From contig CBDUXP010000028.1 in assembly GCA_965371225.1 (NCBI GenBank), positions 1-47,020 on the forward strand: a stretch of DNA of 47,020 nt. Reading direction: 5' to 3'. Made by a program: the position numbers and the translations under genes. The stretch comes from CBDUXP01 sp965371225 [NCBI: uncultured bacterium] (lineage in GTDB: Bacteria; Abyssobacteria; SURF-5; CBDUXP01). Under the pieces are notes generated by a model. That model saw only the letters and a program-made list of their open reading frames with translations. It was not told the origin of the DNA and did not search any database. How positions within the stretch are numbered: the first letter of the stretch is position 1; every line of letters starts with the position of its first letter. Below are positions 33,414 to 41,763 of the stretch, piece by piece.

Positions 33414-34337
33414 TTACGGCGCCGGGTCGGCCTCTGGCACGGCGTGCCGTCGTTGCCGCCACAGCCCGAGCCAGCCTCCCAGTTGGCTGCCCGCGTAGAG
33501 GGGTGCGCTGAGCATCGCGCTGCTGAGGATCCATCTGCCCGCACGGGCCGGGCCGAACTCAGTTCCGTCGGACTCAATGGGATCCACCAGGTAAAAATGA
33601 AAGTAGAAGATAAAGAACGGCAGAGCGGAGGCTAGGCCCCAGAAATGCCGGTGCCGGGGCCAGGCGGGCGTCGCCGCAAACGCCAACAGGCATATCACAA
33701 CGGAACCCCCCACCAGGGGAGTGAGCGGTCCGTTCCGGTAAATGTAGCCGGAGAAGAATGCGACGGAAGCGCCGCCCGCCATCAGGGCGACGAGGTACAC
33801 GGCCACTGGTCCCCAGGTCCGCCAGATCCTGGGGAAGCGCGCGGACGGATCATCCCACCGACGTCCGATAATGCCCCCGAGTAGGCCGGCCCCATAAACG
33901 ATCCCCCCGAACGCCAGAACGATCAGGAAGCCCCCCACGGAAGAAAGGAGGGTCTCCCGCTGCCTTTCGGGATCGATGGTGGTCCCGACCCCGGCATAGG
34001 AAAACTGAAAGAGGAACACGCCCGCGACGATGGAGGGGACTGCTGCGGGGATGCCCCACTGCCACCAGTGGTGGGGCCAGGCGCGGGTGGCCCCGGCGGC
34101 CAGCACAATAATCCCGGGGAACGCGAGCGCCAGGAGCCCCAAGCCGAGAACGAGGACCGCCGGACCGCCGCTCGACCCCACGCTGCCAATGGCGGCGAAA
34201 GCGCCGAACACCGCGGCGCTGCCCAGCACGAGCGATACGAACGCCACCGCGATACGGGCCAGGACTGACGCCCCACCCAGGGAAGACGCGTGGCTATGGG
34301 TTCCGTGCGCCACGGCGTCCCTAGGTATGCGCGCCAT
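33414..34337 (-). CDS. Duplicated four-helix membrane protein, paralog 2 (unknown function)
   Basis: About 307 residues, eight to nine hydrophobic helices, no recognised domain. It appears to be two copies of a roughly 120-residue unit. The first carries TRAWPHHWWQWGIPAA (after two helices) and the second AWPRHRHFWGLASALP, ending LGGWLGLW. The same pattern occurs twice in the neighbouring upstream gene, so four units are present. I prefer ATG 34337 (MARIPRD); the frame extends to 34358. The chosen start overlaps the neighbour by 17 bases. Aromatic Trp clusters suggest residues at a membrane interface. No function is assigned. Confidence 0.7.
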   Translation of the reverse strand: MARIPRDAVAHGTHSHASSLGGASVLARIAVAFVSLVLGSAAVFGAFAAIGSVGSSGGPAVLVLGLGLLALAFPGIIVLAAGATRAWPHHWWQWGIPAAVPSIVAGVFLFQFSYAGVGTTIDPERQRETLLSSVGGFLIVLAFGGIVYGAGLLGGIIGRRWDDPSARFPRIWRTWGPVAVYLVALMAGGASVAFFSGYIYRNGPLTPLVGGSVVICLLAFAATPAWPRHRHFWGLASALPFFIFYFHFYLVDPIESDGTEFGPARAGRWILSSAMLSAPLYAGSQLGGWLGLWRQRRHAVPEADPAP

Positions 34338-35220
34338 CCGGTGCGCGCACATCTCCAAAGTCGGCTGCGGCCACGGCCCGATCGTATCGCCAGAGCCCGA
34401 GCCGGGCGCCCAACAGACTCATGATGTAGAGGGCCGCGACCGTGCCCCCCCACGCCGCGAATCCTTGCGCCGCGTCGCGCGTACGTTCGAAGATGCCGGG
34501 CAGGAATAGCAGGATCGGGGCGGCGACGACCACCGCCGCCGGCAGACCCCAGCGCCACCAGCGGTCAGGCCAGAGCCACGTGGCCTCAAAGCTTATCGTG
34601 AAGAGTTCGAGCGCGACGCCGGCCGCCAGACCCAAGATGAGAGGCATGTTCGCTACGGGGTAGGACAACACGGTCGTGCCGATGACGGTGAAGATTCCCA
34701 GCAGACCCGTCGCCACATACACGACGACCGGCGTTACCGGCAACCACCGCTTCAGCCGCGATTCAGAGGAAGCCTGCACGGGGGCGGGGGACGCGCTGGC
34801 GAACCTGCCGCCCATGAGCCCGGCGGCGAGAAACGCGAACGTCCCAACCCATAAGCAGAGGATGCTTACGCTAGGCATTGCTCCCGTCCGTACGTAGTAA
34901 ACGAGATCTCTCCAATTCAGCAGGGCGTAGTACGAGCAGGGCGCAGCGGGGACGATACCCCACCACCACCAGTGTTTGGGCCAGGCCCGGGTGGCGAACA
35001 CCGCCACCGCAAAGGTTACGGCGCAGGCGAGGTGGAGGAGCACGGCAGGTTTCAGAACGATCCCGTAGTCGTCCCGCCACGAGTTCGTGAGGCTACTCGC
35101 CCCAAACCCCACGGCGAAGAGCAGAATGCCGACGACGATGGGGCCAATCAGCGAGCCGCGCGGCTCGGAATGCTCCACCATGTGCTGCCCCTGCGCCATC
35201 GCTCGTTCCGAGGCGCCCAC
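34321..35220 (-). CDS. Duplicated four-helix membrane protein, paralog 1 (unknown function)
   Basis: 299 residues with about eight hydrophobic helices. Half one has TRAWPKHWWWWGIVPAAP and ends near GLMGGRFA; half two has WLWPDRWWRWGLPAAV and ends LLGARLGLWRYD. Consensus of the four units in the two genes is WPxxWWxWGxxxA with the next helix directly after it. ATG 35220 lies 8 bases from the stop of the HAD gene; starts at 35199 or 35181 are possible. No catalytic motif or signal sequence is seen. Cotranscription with the HAD phosphatase is likely, but a shared function is not shown. Confidence 0.7.
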   Translation of the reverse strand: MGASERAMAQGQHMVEHSEPRGSLIGPIVVGILLFAVGFGASSLTNSWRDDYGIVLKPAVLLHLACAVTFAVAVFATRAWPKHWWWWGIVPAAPCSYYALLNWRDLVYYVRTGAMPSVSILCLWVGTFAFLAAGLMGGRFASASPAPVQASSESRLKRWLPVTPVVVYVATGLLGIFTVIGTTVLSYPVANMPLILGLAAGVALELFTISFEATWLWPDRWWRWGLPAAVVVAAPILLFLPGIFERTRDAAQGFAAWGGTVAALYIMSLLGARLGLWRYDRAVAAADFGDVRAPDGAHT

Positions 35221-35228
35221 CCGGGCGG

Positions 35229-36287
35229 TCAGGCGGGCGGTGCGCTCTCCGGCGGCGTAAGGGACGTATCCACAGTGGGCGGGTCGGGCTCCGCGTGCGG
35301 TTCGGACGAGGGGGCCTCCACCGCCACCGGAGCGGGAGGGGCCTGGGTGGGCGGCGGGGGATAGGCCGGTGGACTCTCGATCGCAGGTGGCGCCGGCTCA
35401 GGGTCCGGTGCAGGCGTGGGGACGGGTGCGGGCTCTGGTGCAACGGGGGCAGGGGACTCCGCCGGGGCTGCCACCGGCGCGGCGCTCGCGGTGTCCGGCT
35501 CCGGGTCCGGTGCAGGAGCGGCGTCGGCGTCCGGTGCGGGGGATGGCGTCTCGGGTGCGGCGGCAGGAGCCTCGACGGCGACCGCCACCGGCTCGGGCTC
35601 GCGCACGAGGCCGAGCACCCTGGGCAGCGCCGTGAGGTCCGCGGTCACCACGTGCGCGCCGGCGGCTTCGAGGGCGCCCGCGTCCGGCTCCATCGTCTGA
35701 ATGCCGATGGTCCACACGTTCGCGGCCTTGCCCGCTTGCATGTCCACTTGGGAATCGCCGATGAAGCACGTTTCCGCCGGAATCGCGTCCACCTTATCCA
35801 TCGTGGCGTACAGCATGGCCGGGTCCGGCTTCGGAGGATACGCCTCCTCCGCCAGGTCCACGACCGCATCTACCAACCCGGTGAGGCCGCATTGATCGAG
35901 AATCTCCCGGGTGTGCCGGGCGCGGTTCGTGCACACGGCGGTCTTGACGCCCGCCGCGCGGAGTTGTTCCAACAGCGCAACCGCGCCGGGGCTCGCGGCG
36001 ATGTGCGCGGCACACAGACGCGCGAATTCCGCGCGGTACGCGTCGCAGGCTTGGGGCACGTGTTCGGCGGGGATGCGCTTGGCGTAGAGCTGATCGAGCG
36101 GCAGCCCCAGCATGGAGAGGATGTCGTGCGTCCGTAGCGGCCGATGGCCCGTGGCTTTCAGGCCGGCGTTGTAGCTGGCCACGATGGCCGGGCCCGAATC
36201 CACCAGCGTGCCGTCCAGGTCGAACACGACGGCGGCCGGCGGGCGGGGACACGGATGCGTAATCTCGGTCAGCGGCGGTTTTGGCAT
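35229..36287 (-). CDS. HAD-superfamily phosphatase (phosphoglycolate phosphatase-like) with Pro/Ala/Glu tail
   Basis: 352 residues. The HAD core (about 17-228) has D23/D25 in VFDLDGTLVDSG, the CTNRARHTREIL segment (motif II Thr), K153 in PPKPDP, and FIGDSQVDMQAG (motif IV Asp). Cap and spacing resemble Gph and PpaX. Residues 230-352 are a low-complexity tail of Pro, Ala, Glu and Asp with no known fold, tripling the usual C-terminus. Substrate likely a small phosphate ester such as 2-phosphoglycolate. A TATACT box lies 11 bases before the ATG, giving a very short leader. Confidence 0.85.
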   Translation of the reverse strand: MPKPPLTEITHPCPRPPAAVVFDLDGTLVDSGPAIVASYNAGLKATGHRPLRTHDILSMLGLPLDQLYAKRIPAEHVPQACDAYRAEFARLCAAHIAASPGAVALLEQLRAAGVKTAVCTNRARHTREILDQCGLTGLVDAVVDLAEEAYPPKPDPAMLYATMDKVDAIPAETCFIGDSQVDMQAGKAANVWTIGIQTMEPDAGALEAAGAHVVTADLTALPRVLGLVREPEPVAVAVEAPAAAPETPSPAPDADAAPAPDPEPDTASAAPVAAPAESPAPVAPEPAPVPTPAPDPEPAPPAIESPPAYPPPPTQAPPAPVAVEAPSSEPHAEPDPPTVDTSLTPPESAPPA

Positions 36288-36298
36288 GGTCGAGCCGC

Positions 36299-36304
36299 AG
36301 TATA
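36299..36304 (-). promoter_or_regulatory. -10 element of the HAD phosphatase gene
   Basis: Minus strand TATACT, 11 bases upstream of the ATG at 36287; predicted leader of only about 5 bases. No good -35. Confidence 0.4.
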
Positions 36305-36327
36305 TGCCAAACGGCGCGGCGGGTGGT

Positions 36328-37506
36328 TTAGGGCTCTGGCGGCGGAACCGCCGGCGCCGAGGCCTGAGACGCGGCCCCCTCGCTCGGGGGAACCGCTACT
36401 GCGGGCCCGCCGGCGGGCCCCAGGTAGAGCGCGGACGCCCGGTATTCGACCAGCGCTTCGGCCAGCAGGACCTTCAGCGCCGCCGCCAGGGGCACGGCGA
36501 GCAAGAGGCCGATGAACCCGAACGCTTTGGTGAAAATCATCAGGGCGAGGATCACCACGACCGGGTGCAGGCCGACCTTATCGCCCACGATCTTCGGCGT
36601 GATGAGCATGCCCTCGGCCAGTTGCCCCACGGCGAACGTGCCGGCGGCGCCGACCACCGGCACCAGCGCGTGATGTTCGAGCAGGGCCAGCAGTACGGCG
36701 GGCACCGCGCCGAGCAGCGTGCCGACATAGGGGATGAGCTGGCCGAACCCGCCGATGAAGCCGAGCAGGGGCGCGAAGGGGACGTCGAAGATCAGCAGCC
36801 CCGTGGTGTAGATGGCCGTGAGGATCGCGCAGACGGTTATCTGGCCGCGGAAGAAGTTGCGGACGTTCTCGTTGATGCGGCCGGCGACGGCGAACGTGCG
36901 CGCCCGGTACGGGTGCGGCACCAGCTCGCGAAGCTGCGCCATCAGCGGGTCGAAGTCGTGCAGGAGATAGATGGCCACGATGGAGAACAGCACGAAGTTC
37001 GTCACAAGACCGACGAAGCCGAGCGCGCCGCTCGCCGCGCCGAGGATCACGTCGCGCGCGGAGACCAACAGGTCGGGCACCCGCGCGCGCAGCCACTCCA
37101 ACACGTCGTCGGCCCGTGCCTGCGCCGCCTGCACGAGGGCCGCGTCTCGGTGCGCCTCGGCGTACGCTTCGACGCGCGTCTGCCACGCCGGCAGGTTCTC
37201 CCGCACGGCGTCCGTCAGGTCGCCCACCTCCGCCACCATGCTGGGCACCACGTACACCGGTACGCCGACCAGCAACACGCCGACCACGCCGAGCAGGCTG
37301 ACGATCCCGACGGCGCGGGACATCTTGTGCGCTTCGAACCAGTCGATGATCGGATCGAAGATGTAGGCGAAGATGAGCGCGAGCAGCAGCGGGAACAGGA
37401 TGTCGCTCAGCGCGCTCAGCAGCCAGGCCACCAGCACGAGCGCCGCGGCTAGGGCCGCCAGCCGCACCCACGGGTTCCGCCACAGTTCCGCGAGGGGCCG
37501 CGGCAC
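36328..37506 (-). CDS. AI-2E/PerM family membrane permease
   Basis: 392 residues. About eight helices in the PerM/YhhT order: two at 14-55, one at 65-85, a long polar helical stretch (about 90-160), then five helices including GFGQLIPYVGTLLGAVPA and AFGFIGLLLAVPLAAALKVL, the family signature. The family is variously assigned to autoinducer-2 export or Na+/H+ antiport; the substrate here is unknown. It starts at GTG 37506, two bases from the folP stop. The C-terminal 40 residues are Pro/Ala-rich. Confidence 0.9.
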   Translation of the reverse strand: MPRPLAELWRNPWVRLAALAAALVLVAWLLSALSDILFPLLLALIFAYIFDPIIDWFEAHKMSRAVGIVSLLGVVGVLLVGVPVYVVPSMVAEVGDLTDAVRENLPAWQTRVEAYAEAHRDAALVQAAQARADDVLEWLRARVPDLLVSARDVILGAASGALGFVGLVTNFVLFSIVAIYLLHDFDPLMAQLRELVPHPYRARTFAVAGRINENVRNFFRGQITVCAILTAIYTTGLLIFDVPFAPLLGFIGGFGQLIPYVGTLLGAVPAVLLALLEHHALVPVVGAAGTFAVGQLAEGMLITPKIVGDKVGLHPVVVILALMIFTKAFGFIGLLLAVPLAAALKVLLAEALVEYRASALYLGPAGGPAVAVPPSEGAASQASAPAVPPPEP

Positions 37507-37508
37507 GC

Positions 37509-38342
37509 TTACCGGGGTGTCCCTGCCGCCGCGGGGCTGTGGGCCAGCGCGCGTGCGACGGCGAGCCCATCACGCAACGCGCGCACGTCGTGGGTGCGGA
37601 TGAAGTGGACGCCGTGCTGCGCGGCGTGGAGTTCCGCAGCGAGTGTGGCGGCCCCGCGCTGGTCGAACCGCTGGCCGGTGAGCGCGCCGAGGAACGACTT
37701 GCGCGACACGCACACCAGCACGCGGCAGCCAAAGTGGTCGTGCAGGCGGGGCAGGTGGCGGAGCACGTGCAGCGACACCTCGGGATTGGCGCCGAGGAAG
37801 AAGCCCATGCCGGGATCCAGGATGACGCGCTCGCGCGCCACGCCGGCGGCTTCCAGCACGTGCAGCCGGTCTGCGAAGAAATCGAACATTCCCGCGAACA
37901 CGGCGTCCGGATCGGTGGCTTCGCGGGTGGCGTGCCCCGTGCGCTGAATCGAGTGCATGAGGATCAGGTCGCAGCGCGCGGCCGCCAGCTCCGGATAGCA
38001 CGCCGCCTGGGCGAAACCGCGCGTGTCGTTGAGCAAAGCCGCGCCCTCCGCGATGGCGAATCGTTGCACGGCCGGGTGGTACGAATCCACTGAGACGCGC
38101 GCGTCTTCAGCGACGAGGGGCGCAAGCACGGGCGCGAGCCGCCGGATTTCCTCCTCGGGCGCCACCGGTTCCGCATCCGGATGAGTCGACGCCGCGCCCA
38201 GGTCGATGACGTGCGCCCCGTCCGCCAGCAGCCGCCGCGCGTGCGCTAGCGCCGCGTCTGCATCCAAGTACTTGCCGCCGTCGGAGAACGAGTCCGCGGT
38301 GATGTTCACCACGCCGAGGAGTGTGGGTGTGTCGGGGCGCAT
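37509..38342 (-). CDS. folP: Dihydropteroate synthase
   Basis: 277 residues. Condenses p-aminobenzoate with the pterin pyrophosphate in folate synthesis; target of sulfonamides. It shows LGVVNITADSFSDGGKYLD, HVIDLGAASTHPDAEPV, VSVDSYHPAV, LLNDTRGF, ILDPGMGFFLG and the C-terminal FIRTHDVRAL. The usual family motif is GxxSxRP; here GAASTHPDA retains Ser but has His in place of Arg. ATG 38342 is preferred; an upstream ATG at 38390 would add 16 residues. Confidence 0.93.
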   Translation of the reverse strand: MRPDTPTLLGVVNITADSFSDGGKYLDADAALAHARRLLADGAHVIDLGAASTHPDAEPVAPEEEIRRLAPVLAPLVAEDARVSVDSYHPAVQRFAIAEGAALLNDTRGFAQAACYPELAAARCDLILMHSIQRTGHATREATDPDAVFAGMFDFFADRLHVLEAAGVARERVILDPGMGFFLGANPEVSLHVLRHLPRLHDHFGCRVLVCVSRKSFLGALTGQRFDQRGAATLAAELHAAQHGVHFIRTHDVRALRDGLAVARALAHSPAAAGTPR

Positions 38343-38703
38343 GGTGCTGCCGCGTTCGCTGGGGCGGGCGTTGCGCGCAGTGTACCGCATGGACCGGCGG
38401 GGCGGAGGATTGTGTTCTCGGCCTTCTTCAGGGCGCCGAGGCCTTCAACCGCGAAGACCTGTGAACCACCAAGACCCCAAAGAACTCAACCGCCAAGACG
38501 CCAAGACCGCAGAAGGAGGTAGGAGAAAATCGAAAACCCTTCCACCAAGGGCACGAAGAAACACGAAGATGATTGGATTCCTCGCGGCGCGCGGGCCGTG
38601 CCCTATCGCGCACGTTCCTCTTCGTGATTCTTGTAGCGCTTCGTGGATAGTGTTTTAGGTTTCTCTTCTCTCTCCTCCTTGGCGGTCTTGGCGTCTTGGC
38701 GGT
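38343..38703. other. Gene-free region between folP and the MEMO/AMMECR1 gene
   Basis: 361 bases. A weak -10 (TACACT, minus, 38384-38379) lies near folP. The rest is dominated by the inverted CCAAG/CACGAAG repeat at 38485-38707 and a partial extra copy at 38461-38482. Short open frames through it translate to Lys/Glu-rich sequence and are not convincing genes. Confidence 0.6.
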
Positions 38704-38707
38704 TCAG
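38485..38707. repeat. Imperfect inverted repeat with CCAAG and CACGAAG sub-repeats
   Basis: Left arm (38485-38570) and the reverse complement of the right arm (38617-38707) align over about 90 bases. Both begin AACCGCCAAGACGCCAAG, continue ACCGC and an AG-rich tract, and end with spaced CACGAAG units. The central loop is about 45 bases. The right arm begins at the stop codon of the MEMO/AMMECR1 gene. It resembles dispersed intergenic repeats I recall from environmental bacterial genomes; copy number here is unknown. Confidence 0.8.
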
Positions 38708-40119
38708 TCTGAGCGGGGCGCCGGCTCTTCGAACACCTGCGCGGTGAAAGTTTCCAGCCGCGTGGTCGGATCGCGCCACGCGTCCAGCGGCAGCCCGGCC
38801 TTCTGGCACGCACCACTGAGGAATGCCTCCACCGACCAGCCTTGCGCCGGCGCGACCTGTGGCAACAGCAGGCCGGCGGCTTCCCCGCGCGACACCACCA
38901 CGCCATGCCGGCCGATCGTCAGGTCCGCCGGATCGGTCAGCGGCGTCGGCGGACTTAGCACCGAGACTTCCACGCGGAGATCGGCCAGTTCGTCCGCGCG
39001 TACGGCATCGAACCGCGGGTCGCGCGTCGCCGCCGCTTCGGTGATGGTCCGAATGCTCTCGGCCAGCGGCGCGGGGGGGTGGGTCCTGCCGATGCACCCG
39101 CGGAGTGTGCCCGCCCGGTCGCGGAGCGTCACGAACAGGCTCTGCCGCGCCCGGAAGCGGGGGTCGTCCGTCAGCGGCACCGGCGCCGGGTTGCCCAGCA
39201 GCAGCGCGTTGAGGGTTCCGCGCGCGTGCCGCACCAGGCGCTGGCCTTGGGCATCGGTCAGGGGCGGGAGTTCCGCGATGCGCGTTGCCGCACTGCCCAG
39301 CAGGGCGATCGCCGCGTAGCCGACCACGCGGTCGTGCGCACCGTGCGGTACGTCTCCACTGTTGGCATAGTGCAACAGTGTCGCGTGCGTGCCCCCGCAC
39401 GCCGCCGCCGCGATCTCCGCCGCCGCGACCGCCCCGCCGCCACAGACTTCGATGGTTTGGTCGCTGGACCCGCGCGCGAGAGTGAGCGGGTCCCACGCGC
39501 AGATGGCGTCGATGGCCGCGCGGTCCCGGTCCTGTGCCACGGCGTGCGGATGGTAGTGGCTCAGGTCCGTGCTCGCGACGATGGCGAGCCGGCGATCCCG
39601 CGCCACGGTGGCGATGGCCCGGCCCAACGCCGCACACACGTCCGGTTCCGCGGGGCTCACGAGCACCGGCACGATGGGCACCAGCCCGAGCGTCTCGGCG
39701 AGGAACGGCAACTGCACTTCCAGTGCGTGTTCGGGTTCGTGCGGCCGGGGATCGGCGACGATCAGCGCGTCGGCCGCCACCAACTCGGCCGCGATCGTTT
39801 CCGCGATGGGGAACGGGCCGAGGGGCGAGTCCCACGCGCCCGTGGCCCACACGTGCGCGCGCCGCAGGGGATAGTGATGCGAGCCGCCTACGAGTACTAC
39901 CGCGTCCCACGCCGGCCCGTGCAAGGCCCGGTAGCCGTAGGCCGCGACGGGGCCGGAATACATGAGGCCCGCGTGGGGGACCACGACGCCGAGCAGGGGG
40001 CCGTCCAGCGGCGCGGGCCGGGCGGCGTTCAGGTAGCCGCGCACTTCGGCCCGCAGCGCATCGGGGTCGGCCGGGTAGAACTGCCCGGCGACGGCAGCGC
40101 GACGCAGGGGCGCGGGCAT
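38704..40119 (-). CDS. MEMO1-AMMECR1 fusion (AmmeMemoRadiSam proteins B+A)
   Basis: 471 residues. Residues 1-285 are a MEMO1/Mho1 domain (VAGQFYPADP, VVPHAGLMYSGPVAAYGY, LVGGSHHYP, the EHALEVQLPFL motif, STDLSHYHP). Residues about 290-471 are AMMECR1 (VTLRDRAGTLRGCIG, ESIRTITEAAATRDPRF, VEVSVLSPPTPL, LLLPQVAPAQGWSVEAFL). These two families co-occur with a radical-SAM protein in the AmmeMemoRadiSam system, whose chemistry I do not know to be settled; the radical-SAM partner is not in this window. The fusion itself supports physical association. It follows trxA by 7 bases, so a redox link is possible. Confidence 0.92.
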   Translation of the reverse strand: MPAPLRRAAVAGQFYPADPDALRAEVRGYLNAARPAPLDGPLLGVVVPHAGLMYSGPVAAYGYRALHGPAWDAVVLVGGSHHYPLRRAHVWATGAWDSPLGPFPIAETIAAELVAADALIVADPRPHEPEHALEVQLPFLAETLGLVPIVPVLVSPAEPDVCAALGRAIATVARDRRLAIVASTDLSHYHPHAVAQDRDRAAIDAICAWDPLTLARGSSDQTIEVCGGGAVAAAEIAAAACGGTHATLLHYANSGDVPHGAHDRVVGYAAIALLGSAATRIAELPPLTDAQGQRLVRHARGTLNALLLGNPAPVPLTDDPRFRARQSLFVTLRDRAGTLRGCIGRTHPPAPLAESIRTITEAAATRDPRFDAVRADELADLRVEVSVLSPPTPLTDPADLTIGRHGVVVSRGEAAGLLLPQVAPAQGWSVEAFLSGACQKAGLPLDAWRDPTTRLETFTAQVFEEPAPRSD

Positions 40120-40126
40120 GACCCCC

Positions 40127-40453
40127 TTAGTTTAACGCTTCGAGCTTGGAAACGAGGCTGGCTTTGCTCTCGACCCCGACCACGCGCTCGACCACCTCGC
40201 CGCCTTTGAAGAACAGCATGGTGGGGATGGCCTGGATCTGAAACCGCTGGGGGACGCCCCGGTGCAGGTCCACGTTGATCTTCCCGATCTTGACCTGGCC
40301 GGCCAACTCGCCCGCCAACTCGTCCAGGATGGGCGCCATCATCTTGCAGGGGCCGCACCACTCCGCCCAAAAGTCCACGATCACCGTCGTGTCCGCTTGC
40401 ACGACTTCCGCCTCAAAGTTGTCGTCCGTAATTTCAATGATGTTTTCACTCAT
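40127..40453 (-). CDS. trxA: Thioredoxin
   Basis: 108 residues. Active site W-C33-G-P-C36-K in FWAEWCGPCKMM, plus the cis-Pro motif QAIPTMLFF. Cytoplasmic dithiol reductant. ATG 40453 is 3 bases from the tyrS stop and the gene is followed after 7 bases by the MEMO/AMMECR1 fusion. Confidence 0.97.
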   Translation of the reverse strand: MSENIIEITDDNFEAEVVQADTTVIVDFWAEWCGPCKMMAPILDELAGELAGQVKIGKINVDLHRGVPQRFQIQAIPTMLFFKGGEVVERVVGVESKASLVSKLEALN

Positions 40454-40456
40454 GTG

Positions 40457-41701
40457 CTACTCCTCGGCGGGACTCGCGTCAACGCGCAGGCGCGCGAATC
40501 GCCGCCGTCCAATCTGCAGGACGTCGCCTGCGGTGGGCGTGTACTCCAAATTCGTATCGTGCACGGGCTCTCCGTTCAGCCGGGCGCTGCCCTGGGTGAC
40601 GGCCCGTCGCGCTTCACTATTGCTTTCGGCCAACCCGGCGGCGACCAGCAGCCGGATGAACCACACCTTGCCTTCCTTATAGAGGTCTGCGGGAACGGCG
40701 AACTCAGCCACCTCCGTCGGCAGCTCCCGTTGAGCGTGCACGCGGTTGAACTCTTCGCGCGCGTGGCGGGCTGCCTGCGGTCCATGGTACAGGGTGACCA
40801 GGGATTCCCCCAACTCCTCCTTCAGTTCCTTGGGATTCCGGCCGTCGGCTACCGCTTGACGTTTGGCGGCGATGTCCGCCAGGGGCGCGTCGGTCAGCAA
40901 CTCCCAGTAGCGCCACATGAGGTCGTCGGATACGCGCATGGCCTTGCCGAACATGTCGTCCGGCGCGTCCGCGATACCGATGTGGTTCCCGAGGCTCTTG
41001 CTCATCTTGTCGTGCCCGTCCAGGCCCTCCAGCAGCGGCATGGTCAACACCACCTGCGGCTCCTGGCCGTACGCCCGTTGCAGGTCCCGGCCCACCAGCA
41101 GGTTGAATTTCTGGTCCGTGCCGCCCAGCTCCACGTCCGCCTCCAGGGCCACCGAATCGTAGCCCTGCACGAGCGGATACAAGAATTCTACAAGGCTGAT
41201 GGGCTGGTTGGATGTATACCGCTTGGCAAAATCGTCCCGTTCCAGCATCCGGTGCACGGTCATGTGGGATGTAAGCTCGATCACATCGGCGAAGCCCTTG
41301 TCCCCGAACCACTCGCTGTTGAACCGGACCTCCGTCCGGGCCGGATCGAGGATGCCAAACACTTGCGCCTTATAGGTTTCCGCGTTCGCCGCCACCTCTG
41401 CTGCATCCAGCCGCTGGCGCGTGGCCGAGCGGTCCGTCGGATCGCCGATCATCCCCGTGAAATCGCCGATGAGGAAGATGACCGTGTGCCCCAAGTCCTG
41501 GAAGTGCCGCAGCTTCCACAGTAAGACCGTGTGTCCCACGTGCAGGTCCGGCGCGGTGGGGTCGAATCCCGCCTTCACGCGCAGGGGCGTATCAGCCTTG
41601 CGGCTCCGCTCCAGCTTGGCGCGCAGCTCCTCCTCGGTGAGCAGGTCCACTGCGCCCCGGCGGATGAGGTCGAGCTGTTCGTCGACGGGCGGAAAGGGCA
41701 T
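40457..41701 (-). CDS. tyrS: Tyrosyl-tRNA synthetase
   Basis: 414 residues. Class I synthetase with the HIGH-type motif HVGHT (54-58) and [12 protein letters not shown]; the C-terminal S4 RNA-binding domain (about 345-410) includes [18 protein letters not shown]. The short spacing and this KMSKS form fit the TyrRZ class. It has its own extended -10 promoter in the gap after rpsI. Confidence 0.96.
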   Translation of the reverse strand: MPFPPVDEQLDLIRRGAVDLLTEEELRAKLERSRKADTPLRVKAGFDPTAPDLHVGHTVLLWKLRHFQDLGHTVIFLIGDFTGMIGDPTDRSATRQRLDAAEVAANAETYKAQVFGILDPARTEVRFNSEWFGDKGFADVIELTSHMTVHRMLERDDFAKRYTSNQPISLVEFLYPLVQGYDSVALEADVELGGTDQKFNLLVGRDLQRAYGQEPQVVLTMPLLEGLDGHDKMSKSLGNHIGIADAPDDMFGKAMRVSDDLMWRYWELLTDAPLADIAAKRQAVADGRNPKELKEELGESLVTLYHGPQAARHAREEFNRVHAQRELPTEVAEFAVPADLYKEGKVWFIRLLVAAGLAESNSEARRAVTQGSARLNGEPVHDTNLEYTPTAGDVLQIGRRRFARLRVDASPAEE

Positions 41702-41712
41702 AGAGACACGGC

Positions 41713-41734
41713 GGCGCCGGTTCCCCCCGGCGCC
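41713..41734. terminator. Hairpin between rpsI and tyrS
   Basis: Perfect 8-bp stem GGCGCCGG/CCGGCGCC with a 6-base loop. It sits after the rpsI stop and at the predicted 5' end of the tyrS message. There is no T-tract. Confidence 0.45.
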
Positions 41735-41741
41735 AACCGCG

Positions 41742-41750
41742 ATTATAACA
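41742..41750 (-). promoter_or_regulatory. Extended -10 promoter of tyrS-trxA-MEMO
   Basis: Minus strand TGTTATAAT: perfect TATAAT (41747-41742) with the TGn extension. The -35 is weak, as allowed for extended -10 promoters. Predicted start near 41735, at the hairpin. Confidence 0.55.
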
Positions 41751-41763
41751 GTAGCTGCGGTGC

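Noticed and set aside
38603-38703. C-terminal extension or small gene reading Lys/Glu-rich through the inverted repeat
   Set aside because: It is translation of the CCAAG/CACGAAG repeat; the true gene stops at 38704.
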